Made by a program: the position numbers and the translations under genes
Part shown: positions 1 through 11,726 of the stretch, one piece after another
Layout: each line of letters starts with the position of its first letter
Position numbering within the stretch: position 1 is the first letter of the stretch
Notes under the pieces: model-generated
The model's input: the letters and a program-made list of their open reading frames with translations, nothing else
Told to the model about the DNA's origin: nothing
Databases searched by the model: none
From: Takakia lepidozioides
Lineage: Eukaryota; Streptophyta; Takakiopsida; Takakiales; Takakiaceae
DNA: 60,000 nucleotides
Direction: 5' to 3'
Assembly (NCBI GenBank): GCA_030704615.1
Contig: CM060732.1
Span: forward strand, 59,503,053 to 59,563,052

Positions 1-29
1 TCCTTGCATTTCAGGATGTTAGAGGCCTC

Positions 30-1115
30 ATGTGGTGTTAGGGAAAATGGCGCCGAATTTCCAGTCAGGGCTCCGAAAATGGCTAAGTCCCTAGACTGGC
101 TGGCCCTGAACTGGAAATTCGGCGCCATTTTCCAGTTCTAGGCCCTATTGCCGTTCAGGGACTTGGCCATTTTCGGGCTAAGTCCCTAGACTGGCTGGCC
201 CGGAACTGGAAATTCGGCGCCATTTTCCAGTTCTAGGCCCTATTGCCGTTCAAGGACTTCGCCATTTTCGGGCTAAGTCCCTAGACTGGCTGGCCCTGAA
301 CTAGAAATTCGGCGCCATTTTCCAGTTCCAGGCCCTATTGCCGTTCAGGGACTTAGCCATTTTCGGGCTAAGTCCCTAGGGTGGCTGGCCCTGAAGTGGA
401 AATTCGGCGCCATTTTCCAGTTCTAGGCCCTATTGCCGTTCAGGGACTTAGCCATTTTCGGGCTAAGTCCCTAGACTGGCTGGCCCTGAACTGGAAATTC
501 GGCGCCATTTTCCAGTTCCAGGCCCTATTGCCGTCCAGGGACTTAGCCATTTTGGGGCTAAGTCCCTAGGGTGGCTGGCCCTGAAGTGGAAATTCGGCGC
601 CATTTTCCAGTTCTAGGCCCTATTGCCGTTCAGGGACTTAGGTATTTTCGGGCTAAGTCCCTAGACTGGCTGGCCCCGAACTGGAAATTCGGCGCCATTT
701 TCCAGTTCTAGGCCCTATTGCCGTTCAGGGACGTAGCCATTTTCGGGCTAAGTCCCTAGGGTGGCTGGCCCTGAACTGGAAATTCGGTGCCATTTTCCAG
801 TTCTAGGCCCTATTGCCGTTCAGGGACTTAGCCATTTTCGGGCTGAGTCCTTAGGGTGGCTGGCCCTGAACTGGAAATTCGGCGCCATTTTTCCAGTTGT
901 AGGCCCTATTGCGGTTCTGGGACTTAGCCATCTTCGGGCCAAACCGGGAAAAATGGCGCCGAATTTCCAGTTCAGGGCTCCCAAGATGGCTAAGTCCCTA
1001 GGGTGGCAGTCACCGAAAACCGAAATTCGGCGCCATTTTTCCATTTCTAGGCCTACTCACATCCGCCCCAACCTGGGAAAATGGTGCCGAATATGCATTT
1101 CAGGGACCTCATTGT
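30..1115. repeat. 95-bp tandem repeat array with paired hairpins
   Basis: About ten diverged copies of a 95-bp unit, measured from the recurring ggctaagtccctag block near 81, 176 and 271. Each unit holds two inverted repeats. One has AACTGGAAA and TTTTCCAGTT arms around a GGCGCC-containing loop. The other has AGGGACTTAGCC and GGCTAAGTCCCT arms around a loop of about six bases. The array ends about 20 bp before the splice acceptor of the copy B gene, so it occupies the upstream intron. The first and last units are more diverged and partly read in the opposite sense. Small open frames here are artefacts of the repeat. Confidence 0.9.
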
Positions 1116-1132
1116 GTTTTTCATGAATGCAG

Positions 1133-1955
1133 GTACTGCAAGTTCTCTCTTTTGGAGAAAGGTCATCTGTCTTTCGAGCCACCATTCTTCCTGGCATGGA
1201 GGAACCCTGGGGCTGACTCCATGTACACTGACGATATTGTGAAGGAGTGGCATCTGGAACATTTGCGTGATTGCCCTTGGTATGTGGACCTTCCGCCCGG
1301 CTTGCTCGACCCATCCGAGTTTCAATTGAAGCTGGATGCTGAATTCCGATGAAACCGGGCTCCGCTGCCTCCGTTGGGTGCAAAAGAGGCAAAAGCGCTT
1401 GCGAACTCCAAGAAAGCGGCAGAGCTTGCTCAGGCAAGAATTCAGGAGAAATTGCATGAGAAGAGTAAAGGCCAAAGGAAAAGGACAAGGAAACAGATGA
1501 GTGCAGTAACACCCAAAAAGAAGAAAACCATCGGGGCATCGGAGGAGGCGCAGGAGGGGACCCAAGAGAGTGACTCGGACGACGACTTTGTTCAAGGTCC
1601 TGCGACTGCTGTTGCTCCTACCCAGTCACCGGTCGTCCGGGTTCCCAAGTCATTTCGGAGTGGGACTGGCTCTGCCAAGAAGTTGGCATTTGAGGGCGAG
1701 CCTACACGACGGTATTCGGCGGTGACGTTTACGCACAGGCCAAAGCTAGAACCTCCAACCATCATCCAATGCGTCAATGAGAGCTTCCTTGACGCTCTCG
1801 CTGCCAGGGCGAAGAAGGTGGCACACAGCAAGTCTATGGCGGAGCAGAAGGGGAAAGCCAAGAAGAGGGCTGGCGGTACAGAGCCTAAAGACACCCCTGG
1901 TTTTGAAGCCATGATGGAATTCGTCACGGCTATGAGCACGAATTGCAAGAGCACT

Positions 1956-1988
<33 letters not shown>

Positions 1989-3504
1989 GAGGTGGAGAAA
2001 GCTTGCGACATGATTCTCCTCGACATTCCAGATGGGGAGCTGCTGGAGGGCCTGGATGGTGTGCCCACCTGGAACAGGTTTACTGAGGACTACTGGAAAG
2101 CCGGATTTGGGCTGGCGGGGATGCTTCTGGATGACGGTGGATGTGTGGTTGTCCTTGCCACGAGAGGGAAGACCACAGAGAATGCGGTGGCAAGGTGGAC
2201 ACCGAAAAGTGTCACCCCGGTCCTCCTCAGAAAATGGTTCTGCATCAGTACACAGGAGTTGCGAACAGAGGGCCAAAGTGTAAGTTATCAATCTATTGCA
2301 TTCACTTCATATTGTGGTGTATGTTAAGTAGACCCTGGAGTTGATCCGTTCTTTGTTGGATGTGCAGACATTGGTGTTTGAGGTATATTGCTTTGTGAAG
2401 AGAGGGTCTACGTTCAAATTCCGCAACGACGGTCGTCTTGTTGATGCCGCTGTGGACCCTGTAACCTACGATGTCCTCTACAACTATGTGCCCCACTCCA
2501 GTATGCCGAAGGACACAAAGACAGGCAAACCGTGGTGGTACAGCCGGACCCGGAGCCCTGCTTTCATCCAAACCCTCATGGAGACGTGCTCGGATGTCCA
2601 AGGGCGGATTCTGGACCTCACATGCGGCACGGGTAAGCCTTCACGTGATCAGTTTGTCCCCTGGCCCGATTGCAATTGCATGCTGCAAGCTATTAACCGC
2701 CCGCTTTGTTCCTCAGGTGCTTCAATGTGGGCAGGGACGTTGTCCGACAGGCATGTGTTCGCCTTCGAGCCAGATATTGCCCTCCACAACTCGGAACTTG
2801 CAGCGGCTGAACGTCTGCCGAAAGAGGAAGAGGCATCCTCGGAGGATGAGGAAAAATCCGAGAAGGAGCAGGGGGAGGAAGTTGGGATCGAGGCCAAGGA
2901 GCCCCCGGTTTACGAGTGAGTGGTGGCATTTTAAGTTGCCTCCAGATTTCGTGAGGCACCTCCCTCCGCTCTCTTATTTCAGCGAAAACCCTTTCTGGTT
3001 GTGTTGGTATTGACATTCTTGAAGTGGATTTGTTCTTACTGTAGGATGCCAAGTACTGCCGGAGGGACGTCTACACCGGAGTTCATGGGCAGGAGGAACG
3101 TGTCTTTTTTTGCCAGGGGGGATTTCATGCCTAGTCCAGAAAGGGAGTACATCCTTCCTACTTATGCTGCCCGGCTTGCTTCAGTGTCCATTAGGAGGTG
3201 TTTCGAACCTAGTCGTGTACAGCAGATTTTAGACGAGGCAAGCCTCAAGAAAATGAAGATGAGGGAGGAGGCAGTAGCTATTAGAGCCCGTCGGGCTCGT
3301 AGATTTGTCTTGGATTCTGCTGAGGAAAGTGGGGGAGAAGACGCAGAAGATTCCCAGGAGGTGAGGTGGACAGTCCCCCAAGAAGAGGACAGGATTTTTG
3401 AGAGGCATAGTGGAACTGATGCATCACAGAGCTCGGAGGATGAGGGGGATGAGAGGGATGAGGAAGAAGGTGGGGCAAGTTCCTCGGAGGGTGTAGGAGA
3501 GTAG
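1133..3504 (+). pseudogene. Copy B: beta-class amino-methyltransferase-like gene, 5' end missing
   Basis: The exons are defined by alignment with copy A. The first runs 1133-2279 (acceptor at 1131-1132, donor gtaagt at 2280), followed by 2368-2632, 2717-2915 and 3046-3504. Splice phases match copy A. The first exon encodes a WYVDLP block, then a lysine/arginine-rich linker (NLS-like), then LDIPDG at 2018-2035 in the place of the catalytic DPPY motif. SPAFIQTLMETC and LDLTCGTG, with RHVFAFEPD after the next intron, match the AdoMet-binding motif I of beta-class N4C/N6A methyltransferases. The C-terminus is acidic and glutamate/serine-rich. One in-frame TGA at 1350-1352 and a 31-G run at 1957-1987 interrupt the first exon; the rest is open. 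The ParB-like N-terminal half seen in copy A is not in the window upstream. It is probably a pseudogene, although the exons after the TGA are intact. Confidence 0.75.
1957..1987 (+). repeat. 31-nt G homopolymer inside an exon
   Basis: An uninterrupted run of 31 G sits in the copy B coding region just before the LDIPDG block. Read in frame it gives about ten glycines. In copy A an intron lies at the equivalent point, so the tract may mark the scar of a lost intron or slippage at a G-rich junction. Its length is likely to vary and to be error-prone in sequencing. Confidence 0.9.
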
Positions 3505-3568
3505 TGCCCATTCCGGCTATGACAGTTAGAACACACTTGTATAGACGTGGCTTGCCACAAAATTTGCA

Positions 3569-3574
3569 ATAAAA
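3569..3574 (+). terminator. Polyadenylation signal AATAAA of copy B
   Basis: AATAAA lies 65 bp after the copy B stop codon, at the spacing expected of a plant poly(A) signal. Copy A has the same hexamer overlapping its stop codon. Confidence 0.5.
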
Positions 3575-4389
3575 TGCTGCATTTCAAGTCCACTGGTGCC
3601 ACATTCCAACTTCACATGACCCTATTTCCGTGCCTCCTAACCCTATTTCCGTGGACTCACAATGGTCTGCTCATGCTTTTTTTTTTTCCGCTCATGCTCA
3701 TGCCGCTCATGAAATAGCAGCCCCCGGTTAGTGTACTACCCTACTTACACTCCAAACCAAGTTATTGTACTACCATGTGTGAGTCTTCCATATTTGTTTG
3801 TCCCTTTCTACCCTAAATCCAAACCCTAAATCCTTACCATTCCCTTAATAATCCTTACCCCAAGCTTAAGCGTGACCCTTAGCACCCTAAACCATTACTT
3901 TTACCATATACCAAAAACCTTAGTGTAGTACCCTACTTATAATAAACTCCAAACCTTATTATACTACCATGTTACCTCTTGTAAAATTTGTATCATTCTC
4001 TTAATGTTTTCTTTAATTTTCAAGTTGGATAACGTATGATAGAATGATGACATGGATATCAAATTCCCTTACATTTTTACATTCTACAGAGGTTTAGATT
4101 CGTCCATATTTGTTTCTCTCTTTCTATCCTAAACCCTTTAAAACCCTAAACCCTTCTCCGAGTCACCACAAACTTGGACCTTATTGCACTTAATATATCT
4201 AGTTACACCCCAAACCTTATTTACTGCCCTAGTAGGTCATCTTCCTAATGTTCATGCTATTTTAATATTTTACTGCCCTTCTCACACCCAAAACATCATT
4301 CCAATGGCATTGTCTATGAATATTGTGCTTGCCAACATGAAGATTCAATCAAAATTACTATCAACTTATATCAAGTATGGTAGAGTACT
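3575..4389. other. Non-coding; element-end motif and telomere-like CCCTAAA motifs
   Basis: No gene is seen. The 13-mer ccctatttccgtg occurs twice (3620-3632 and 3641-3653); its reverse complement is at 28721-28733, near the right end of the MULE. Scattered ccctaaa/ccctaaac motifs between about 3815 and 4155 resemble plant telomere repeats or teloboxes but form no regular array. Confidence 0.5.
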
Positions 4390-4620
4390 ATGAGTCTATC
4401 CCATGTTTGATCATCCCTTCTTCTTGGAGCATGTTAGCAACTAGGTCTGCCAAAGTTAAATTCGGCAAATTACCATGAGTTGAAACAAATGAGCGCCAAG
4501 AAGATGGAAGTGCTGCAAGCAAAAACATAATTTGTTGGTCTTCAGTAATTTGTAGACCTGCAATGGCAGTATCATCAAGTGCGCCTTGCCATTCTTCCAG
4601 AAACTCGGTGACAGACCGTG
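4390..4620 (-). pseudogene. Copia gag (UBN2-like) fragment
   Basis: Read on the minus strand, the bases from 4620 down to about 4390 encode a gag-type stretch including FLEEWQGAL and LPSSWRSFV, ending near MLQEEGMIK. This is the alpha-helical gag region that normally precedes the zinc knuckle. It joins directly to the integrase fragment at about 4620, where it should not be, so it is a rearrangement product rather than a functional frame. Confidence 0.65.
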
Positions 4621-5806
4621 AGATCGAAGGACTTTAAGATGTCGACCGGTTTGATTCTCCACCAGTGTCTTGTATGTTTGAAATTTGGAGAAGACTTCAG
4701 ATTTCTTTTTAAGAAAATACACCATAGTATATCTGGAGTAATCATCCACAATGATCAAGAAATAGCGGGCACCACCAAAAGATGGTGTTTGCATAGGCCC
4801 ACACAAGTCACATTGCACCAACTCTAATGGAGCAGTGGCTCGAACCACTTTATGAGTAAGGGAAGCTAGACTTGTGATGATTCCCTAAGACACAACCCTC
4901 ACATAAAGGGAGTGTAGAGGATAGAGGTGGAAGGCCAGTGACCATGGAAGTGGTAGACATATGTTGAAGAACATTGAAATTTAAATGTCTCATTCTATGG
5001 TGCCATTTAATTGTGTTTGCCTCAGAAGAAGAAGAGTGTGACACAGCAGAGAGGGAAGTAGAACTAGAAGTGGAACTAGAAGGTAGTCCGATGCCTATAG
5101 GATAAAGTCTCCCGGCTTGTGGACAATGAATGATTATTTCCTTACCAGTAGGAGTAGAGGCTGTGATAGTGCAGTGACCAGAAGAAAAGTGCACCGTACT
5201 AGTTCCTTTTAGCTGACCGACAGAAAGCAGATTATTGGCCAAAGCCGGGACATATAAGACATCATCTATAATGATCACTTGACCAATAGACGCCTTGACA
5301 AAAACAGTGCCAATGCCTATAGCTTGATGCTGACCATCATCACCCATGTAAATAGTACGAGGGTTGGGTAATGATTCATAGACCTGAAACCACTATTGTT
5401 TAGGTGTCATATGTTGGGTGGCTCTTGAATCTAAGTACCAAGTCTCATGAAAGTCTTGACTATTGTCAGAGATTGTAGTAAAGAGATGCAATGGTTCTGG
5501 ATCAGAGGTAGCAGTATTGGCTTGTGGTAGATATGCATGGAGTTTATTCACACCATTCGCTCTATCTTTCAACCGTTTCCGGCATTCAGAGGCTTTGTGG
5601 TTCGGGATGCCACAATAATGGCAAACCACTGTTGTTTTGCCCCAAGATTGGAAAGACCCATTGCCAAGAGTTTTGGGAAGAGAGCTTGAGCCTTCAGCGG
5701 ATGAGGTCGTGGAGAGAGGCCGTCGTTGCTTGAAGGGCTTATTTTTAACATAAAAGACAGCTGATTTAGGATCAGTATCAACTTTGGGTGGCGAGTACAA
5801 CTCCAC
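4620..5806 (-). pseudogene. Copia gag zinc knuckle, protease and integrase N-terminal half
   Basis: Reading leftward from 5806, a basic gag tail is followed by a CCHC knuckle (CHYCGIPNHKASEC, about 5590-5640). A protease-like region follows with WYLDSRATQHMT, where the family normally has an Asp-Ser-Gly/Ala active-site context. Then come the HHRMRHLNF and CEGCVLGN blocks of the integrase pre-domain and the start of the integrase core (DLCGPM, IVDDYSRYTMVYFLK). The frame changes between 5390 and 5350 and near 4850. The homology stops at the LKVLRS block near 4620, and the following integrase residues are found on the other strand at 5784. Confidence 0.8.
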
Positions 5807-8275
5807 GGAATTCCATACGTGTTGTGCAACACATGGGATTAAGCGCCAGTTTGCTATTCCCTATAACCAAAGTCAAAATGGTGTGTCGGAGCGTAAGAAT
5901 CGAACACTGGTGGAGTATGCTAGGAGAATGTTGCAATCACCCCAGTTGCCCCATATTTTTTGGGCTGAAGCTATTTCTACAACATGTTATCTTCAAAACA
6001 TCTCCTACACTTCATCTGTTCCAGGTTTGACCCCCTATGAAGCTTGGACAGGTACTAAACCTGACATCCACCACCTTCATGTCTTTGGTTGTCCTGCCTA
6101 TGAGCACATTCCAGATGAGACTAGAAAGAAACTTGATCCCAAAGCTACTAAGTGTATTTTTATTGGCTATGGAGAAAGTGTAGGCATGAAAGGCTATCGT
6201 CTTTATGACCACGTCACACACAATTTCTCTGTTAGTCGCAGTGTTATCTTTCATGAAGAGTATTCTGCTCCAGGAGGAGAACCTTCCCCACCAGCACCAT
6301 CAGATACTGATCTATACGACCATTTCTATCCCATGCCTGATGTTGTCCCTGCTGTACAATTACCTAATCCAGCACTTGGTCTTGCTCATATTCCTACAGC
6401 CTTACCCCCTTCTATTGTTCCCTCCACACCCACTTTGTCAGTTCACCTTCTGTTTCCCAAGTACGGCGACCTATAGACAGGCTTTGTTGTCCTACTCCTA
6501 GTTCTACTTCTCTTTCTTCCACACCTTCTAATTCACCATCCTGCAACACGCCTACCCGCATTTCTACACGGTCTAACAAAGGCATTTGGCAATCAAGCAA
6601 GTTTCGCGATGAGAGCCTCTTTGAGTATGTTTGTATGGTTCAAGTTGCTGATGATCCTTCTTCTGTAAGACAAGCCTTAGCCAGTCCACATGCTGCTCAT
6701 TGGCAAGATGCCATGACTGCGGAATATCACTCTTTAATGCATAATCGCACCTGGAAACTTGTTGATCTCCCACCCAATCGTTTGGTGGTTAGCAGCAAGT
6801 GGATTTTTCGCCACAAATATAACTCTGATGGCACTGTGGCTCGCTACAAAGCCAGGCTAGTAGCTCGGGGATTTACCCAAGAAGCAGACATTGATTACCA
6901 GGAGACCTTCTCTCCCGTTGTCAAGATGACTTCTCTTCGGGTTCTCCTTTCCCTGGCTGCACTCTACGACTATCCTATTCATCAAATGGATGTCACTACC
7001 GCCTTCTTACATGGCTATCTTGCTGAAGAAATTTATCTTGCTTAACCAGAAGGTTTTATCAAACCCAGGGAAGAGCATAAGGTTTGTCGTTTGCTTAAAT
7101 CTCTTTATGGGCTGAAGCAAGCTCCCCGCGTCTGGTATGAGCGCTTTACTACTCATCTTCTCTCTATTGGTTACACGCAATGTGTTTCTGATTCCAATGT
7201 TATTTAAAGCCATACAAAGCCCTCTTTGTGGCCATTGGTCTCTATGTTGATGACCTCATTTTGGTGTCCAATAACCTCAATTTCTTGAATGAGTCTAAAT
7301 CTATGATGGCCCAAGCATTTTGTATGACCGATAATGGTAATATTGCCTATTGCCTCGGCATCCAGCTACGAAGGAATCTTGCTACTCATGAGCTAAACTT
7401 GTCTCAACATAAGTATATCTCTGACATCTTAAGGAAGTTTAATATGAGCGATTGCAGACCAATCAGTACTTCTCTTCCAGCTGGTGCGCATCTATCAAAA
7501 ACCATGATGCCAACCACACCTTTGGAGCAAGAAGCCATGACCTCTATTCCATATTCTCAAGCTATCGGAAGTCTTATGTATCTTGTCACATGTACTCGAC
7601 CCCATCTCACCTATACAGTTGGTCATCTGGCTCAATTCATGTCCAACCCCGGCCAATTACATTGGGCGGCGATTAAGCGGGTATTTCGTTATCTACAAGC
7701 CACTGCAACAATGGGCATCAAGTATGGTGGAGTATCCTCCACTCTCACCTCTCCTTCTTTCTTGCACGGGTGGACGGACACTAACTGGGCTGGTGACCCT
7801 AATAGCCACCCATCCACTTCTGGTTATGTCTTTTTGCTAGCTGGCTCCTCATATCTTGGCAAAGCCGCAAGCAACGTACAGTGGCGCTATCTTCTCTGAG
7901 TATATCGCTGCAGCATCAGCAGGTAAGGAGTTGCTATGGCTTCGTCACTTTCTCCAGGAAGTAGGGTTTCCACCATCTAGCGCAACTACATTATATTGCG
8001 ATAACCAATCGTGTATAGCCTTAACCAAAAATCCTCGGTTCCATGATCGCTCTAAGCATATAGAGCTACGGTACCATTTTCTACGTGAGAAGGTAGAGGC
8101 TAATGTAATTTAGCTCCTCTATACACCCACTGATCAAATGTGGGCTGACATTCTCACAAAAGCTCTTCCCAAGGACAAGCATTTATTATGCACACAGGAC
8201 AGGCTCTTGGGTTATCCTCACCAACATCTCAAATATTGGATTCTTGCTGAAGGGGGAGTATGAATGAGAATGAGG
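5784..8275 (+). pseudogene. Copia integrase C-half, reverse transcriptase and RNase H
   Basis: The integrase part (5784-6476) has GGEYNS, NGVSERKNRT and the YEAWTGTKP and HVFGCPAY blocks of Copia integrases. A frame change near 6460 leads to the reverse transcriptase, with WIFRHKYNSDGT, ARLVARGFTQ, QMDVTTAFLHG and, after another frame change near 7206, the catalytic YVDD block (GLYVDDLIL, about 7237-7263). RNase H motifs follow: TDTNWAGD, YIAAASAGKELLWLR and the DNQSCIAL stretch. There are stops at 7043 and 8112 and a frame change near 7855. The many lesions show the element is dead. Confidence 0.85.
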
Positions 8276-8327
8276 ATATGAGGGTCAGCAACAACAATAA
8301 TTTTTCGGATGCTGCTGAAGGGGGGGG

Positions 8328-8515
8328 TGTTGGAGTGTTTCATCAACATCCTCTAACAAAGTTTCTCATTCATAATTGATATCAAGCATTGCACCTTTTC
8401 TCAAATGGTGGTAGTTAGACAGTTGTACCATTACTTAGGGTTATGACTATTCACCCTATACCTTTACGCAGAACCTTTAAGTGTTCTCTCTCTCTCACAT
8501 TTTAATACATCAACA
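8328..8515 (+). repeat. Copia 3' LTR, about 188 bp
   Basis: It begins TGTTGGAGTG directly after a purine tract (gaaggggggg, 8318-8327) and ends ATCAACA, the TGTTG...CAACA ends typical of Copia LTRs. No second copy was found on the left, so the ends rest on terminal dinucleotides and position only. Confidence 0.6.
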
Positions 8516-10263
8516 TGGTAGAGAATTCAATCTCTCTCTCTTGCATTGTTCAAATGATCCTGTGACATATTTTCACAATTATGACTTGAGATTAGAGTAT
8601 AAGTTGTTTAGGGTTTTGGAATGAAGCAGGATAGTGGGCTTTTGTTGTCCATTCCAGTGTACATGTGTAGAGAAATCTATGACGGCTAGATGAAATGGAA
8701 CAAAGTTTGCGATTCCCTCCTCTGCATGTGGTGTCTGTTTGTGTTGCATGTTCAAGCTCTTCATAATTACAACCCCCTTAACTTTACAATAACCTGCTAA
8801 GGACAAGAGCATATGGGTCATGCTCACTTCAAGCCTTTATAAGCTTATCCATCTACACCCTATCCATCATTGGGAATTAAAGTGTCTCATAAAAAAATAG
8901 TAGGTAAAAATCTTCCATCTATCCAATTTCTTCGATAGGGAACGCCAAAAACTAACTTTTCCTCAAAGAAATCTTGATCCTAGACCACAAAATACCGCTG
9001 GATCAAAAGCTAAAATAAAGCTTCATGTACCCCAATTGTATTTCAATAGAGTAAATTAGCATATTGCTTTTTAGATAAACTCCTCTTCAAGTGATCATAA
9101 TTACTAGCTGAGTGCACGCATAACTCTCCATTGGGCTCTTAGTAATCTGATTGAGAGTTTTGGCTGACCACTGATGCATTCCCCTCTTAGTCGACTAAGC
9201 GACCCTGGAAATCAATGGCAACATAGAAAGAGGATATTTCATACGATTTCTTATAGTTGGATTAGCTTTCCACATTTGATCATTTTTTTATTCGCTTGGA
9301 TGCTTCAACTAGCTATCGGGCACTTACAGAGAGCTTTCCACCACCACTCTAGAGGTTACAATGTTGTGCAACTAGTGCTTTTCTATATGGACTCATCCTC
9401 ATTACTCCACCACAAGCTATTCAACTATTTCTAGTACACCAAAGCTACTACAGATGTCCAAATCAGACAAATCCTCAAAATTTAGATATGGGACACAATG
9501 GAACACCTCTTTTGGCCTCAACTATATCCATCCCCAAATCGTCATCTATGTACGCATTCTCCACCAGCCCGAGATACATGGCCCCACTTGCTAAGCCAAT
9601 GCAAGTCCATCATATCATACATGGGCTGAGGATCAACAACATGGGCTAAGGATCAATAGACACAACCAGGCAGTCTGAAAAATTCACAAACTCCTCACAA
9701 ACTCCTTATGAAACACTCAGAAAATTGGTTCTCCCTTATCAACGTTGGCACGTATCATCCCTAATCATCCTAACCCGCCATGGCTGCTACTGTGTCGTTG
9801 CTCTGCCATGCTGTGCAAATGCCCCGCTTGACTATGCCCAAATGTTACATTTCTAGTTACTCCAAGGATTACTTATTGACCCTACTCCCCCTACTGCCCC
9901 CTCACACAATTTTATCATCCACTTTATAGAATTAACATATTACCATGACCGGTTCTCCAACCTTGTCATCCTAACTAGACGCGAAAATATGCCCATCTCA
10001 TCCTTGCAATTAGGCGACAAGAATGGCGTATTGGCCCACTAACAGTCATCACAGCAGGAACTAGAGGTGGTATCCATAACACTAGCCTAAACGTTCTCCA
10101 TAATAACTTCAATATCCCTACCACCGCTCTCCATGAATGCTTCAAAAATATCCATCTCACCGCCGTCAAGTCCCTTATAGCCATCATCACTAACAAACGT
10201 AAACACGAACGAACCCACACATAACATAACAGCTACGGGTGCAACGATGTCTTTTGTTCATAT

Positions 10264-10310
10264 AGGGCCCACCCCAAAAAGGGGCAGTAGCCGCAAGGTG
10301 AAGTGGCTAC
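10264..10310 (+). repeat. Dispersed repeat fragment (ggcagtagccgcaaggtgaag family)
   Basis: Shares the gggcccacc block and the ggcagtagccgcaaggtgaa block with copies at 57720-57797 (same strand) and, inverted, at 35992-36077 and 57989-58060. Only the first half of the unit is kept here; a piece of the second half, inverted, is at 11310-11340. Confidence 0.65.
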
Positions 10311-11309
10311 AAGCATTATTTGGAAAATGAAATGTATAACATGTGAGAGATTCAAAACACAAGGGCATACCCTAGCCAAAATGTTTAGCATGCAACTGCC
10401 TACTTTAAATAGAGGGGCTGCCCCCCAAGCAGTAATGATTCAATTGTTACTATTCAAAGATCATTACTCCATAGGAACTATGGAATGGCTTGTGTAGGCA
10501 TATATAAAGGATAGATCCGTTCTCTCCAACTAAGAGAAGGGATATGGAATTACAAGTATTATTTAGAATGACAACCGGAATAATTCCAGCTTTGATTATA
10601 TCACCATTGACCTCTTTGCCTTATTTCAGGCTTACCATGTGTGTGTGCATGTGTTGTCATATTTATAGGTCTTTCATATGGTAGCATCCCGCCGCTGCTC
10701 CACTTGTAGGAAACCCCCAAGTGAGTCTCTTTCTTTCTCCTTCTTTTGGATCTATCCAATGAAAATGAAGGTAGGTGTAAAACTTCCTTGAACAGTGATT
10801 CATGGGAGTTAGTTACTTGTGCCAAAACTAAACGTATGTGCATTGTGTAATATGGAGACAATACCATTTTCTGATACAATGTCTGGGGTGTTCTCATCAG
10901 AGGCTGACTCTTTAGGACCATCAAGAACAAAGTCCCTACATCTTTGTTCACATCTTGAGCCTAAATCCCTGACCCTGGCCATGTTGGGCAGCCCACACAC
11001 AACAACTTGATGTTTGTGTGAAGGGCTTTATAGAGAAAATTGAAAAAGAGAGAGATAGAGACTCACCCAGGGTTTCTGTAGGTGGAGCAGCGGCGCGGGA
11101 ATGCTACAAGATGATATCTGGACCCGTGAACTTGCTAATATTTTCCAGCAATTACTCGGACCCACATCTGACTTCGTGTTCAAATACCGGGACCCAAACC
11201 CGGACCCGGATTCTCCCATTGTAAAAACTCGGATGTGGACACAGGCTTGATTTTAAGAAAACCCCGAACCCAAATTGGTGGGTCCTTTAGAAAAACAGAA
11301 GAAGAAGAA

Positions 11310-11340
11310 GACTCGGCCAAAGCCAGTGTAACTAACCACT
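11310..11340 (-). repeat. Dispersed repeat fragment, second half
   Basis: The reverse complement contains the gttacactggctttggcc block that corresponds to the gttatgccggctttggct block of the copy at 35992-36077. It is a short remnant. Confidence 0.4.
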
Positions 11341-11662
11341 ACAACCTTCTTGATCACATTGGGTTTGATTTGGTACATGAGCATGGGCATTGAGTTTATG
11401 ATACATAGCAAAGTGGTCAATGTGGTCGCTCAAATGTTAAGTAATATTTTAAGATAAATAAGCAATTGTTCCCACTTGCACAAATCACGTGCTTTACACA
11501 CAAACTTAAAAACTTGGCAAGGACAACACCTATAACCTTGTCCCTTAGATGCCAAGCGATAGTCGAATGTGTTGTCATAGGTGACGTAAATAACTAGGGC
11601 TGATTTCTCTTTGTAAATTTCTGCTCGTTATACAGCGTAACAGCCCTCCACACGATTACCAT

Positions 11663-11726
11663 TTACACACTCGTGTGATGCACGGTTACACACACGACTA
11701 CCAATGCATTATACACGAGTGTGTAA
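11663..11726. repeat. Inverted repeat, about 20-bp arms
   Basis: The left arm (11663-11682) begins ttacacactcgtgt and the right arm (11705-11726) ends acacgagtgtgtaa. They pair with a small gap around a loop of about 22 bases. Function unknown. Confidence 0.6.

Larger units (their letters stand above)
4390..8515. mobile_element. Rearranged, dead Ty1/Copia retrotransposon
   Basis: The segment holds all Copia domains except an intact order and a 5' LTR. A gag fragment (4390-4620) and a gag zinc knuckle-protease-integrase N-half (4620-5806) are on the minus strand. The integrase C-half, reverse transcriptase and RNase H (5784-8275) are on the plus strand, followed by a purine tract and a 3' LTR. 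The strand switch falls inside the integrase core, just before the conserved GGEY block. In each strand there are frameshifts and stops. No left LTR or target duplication was found, so the rearrangement probably postdates or accompanied loss of the 5' end. Confidence 0.85.
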
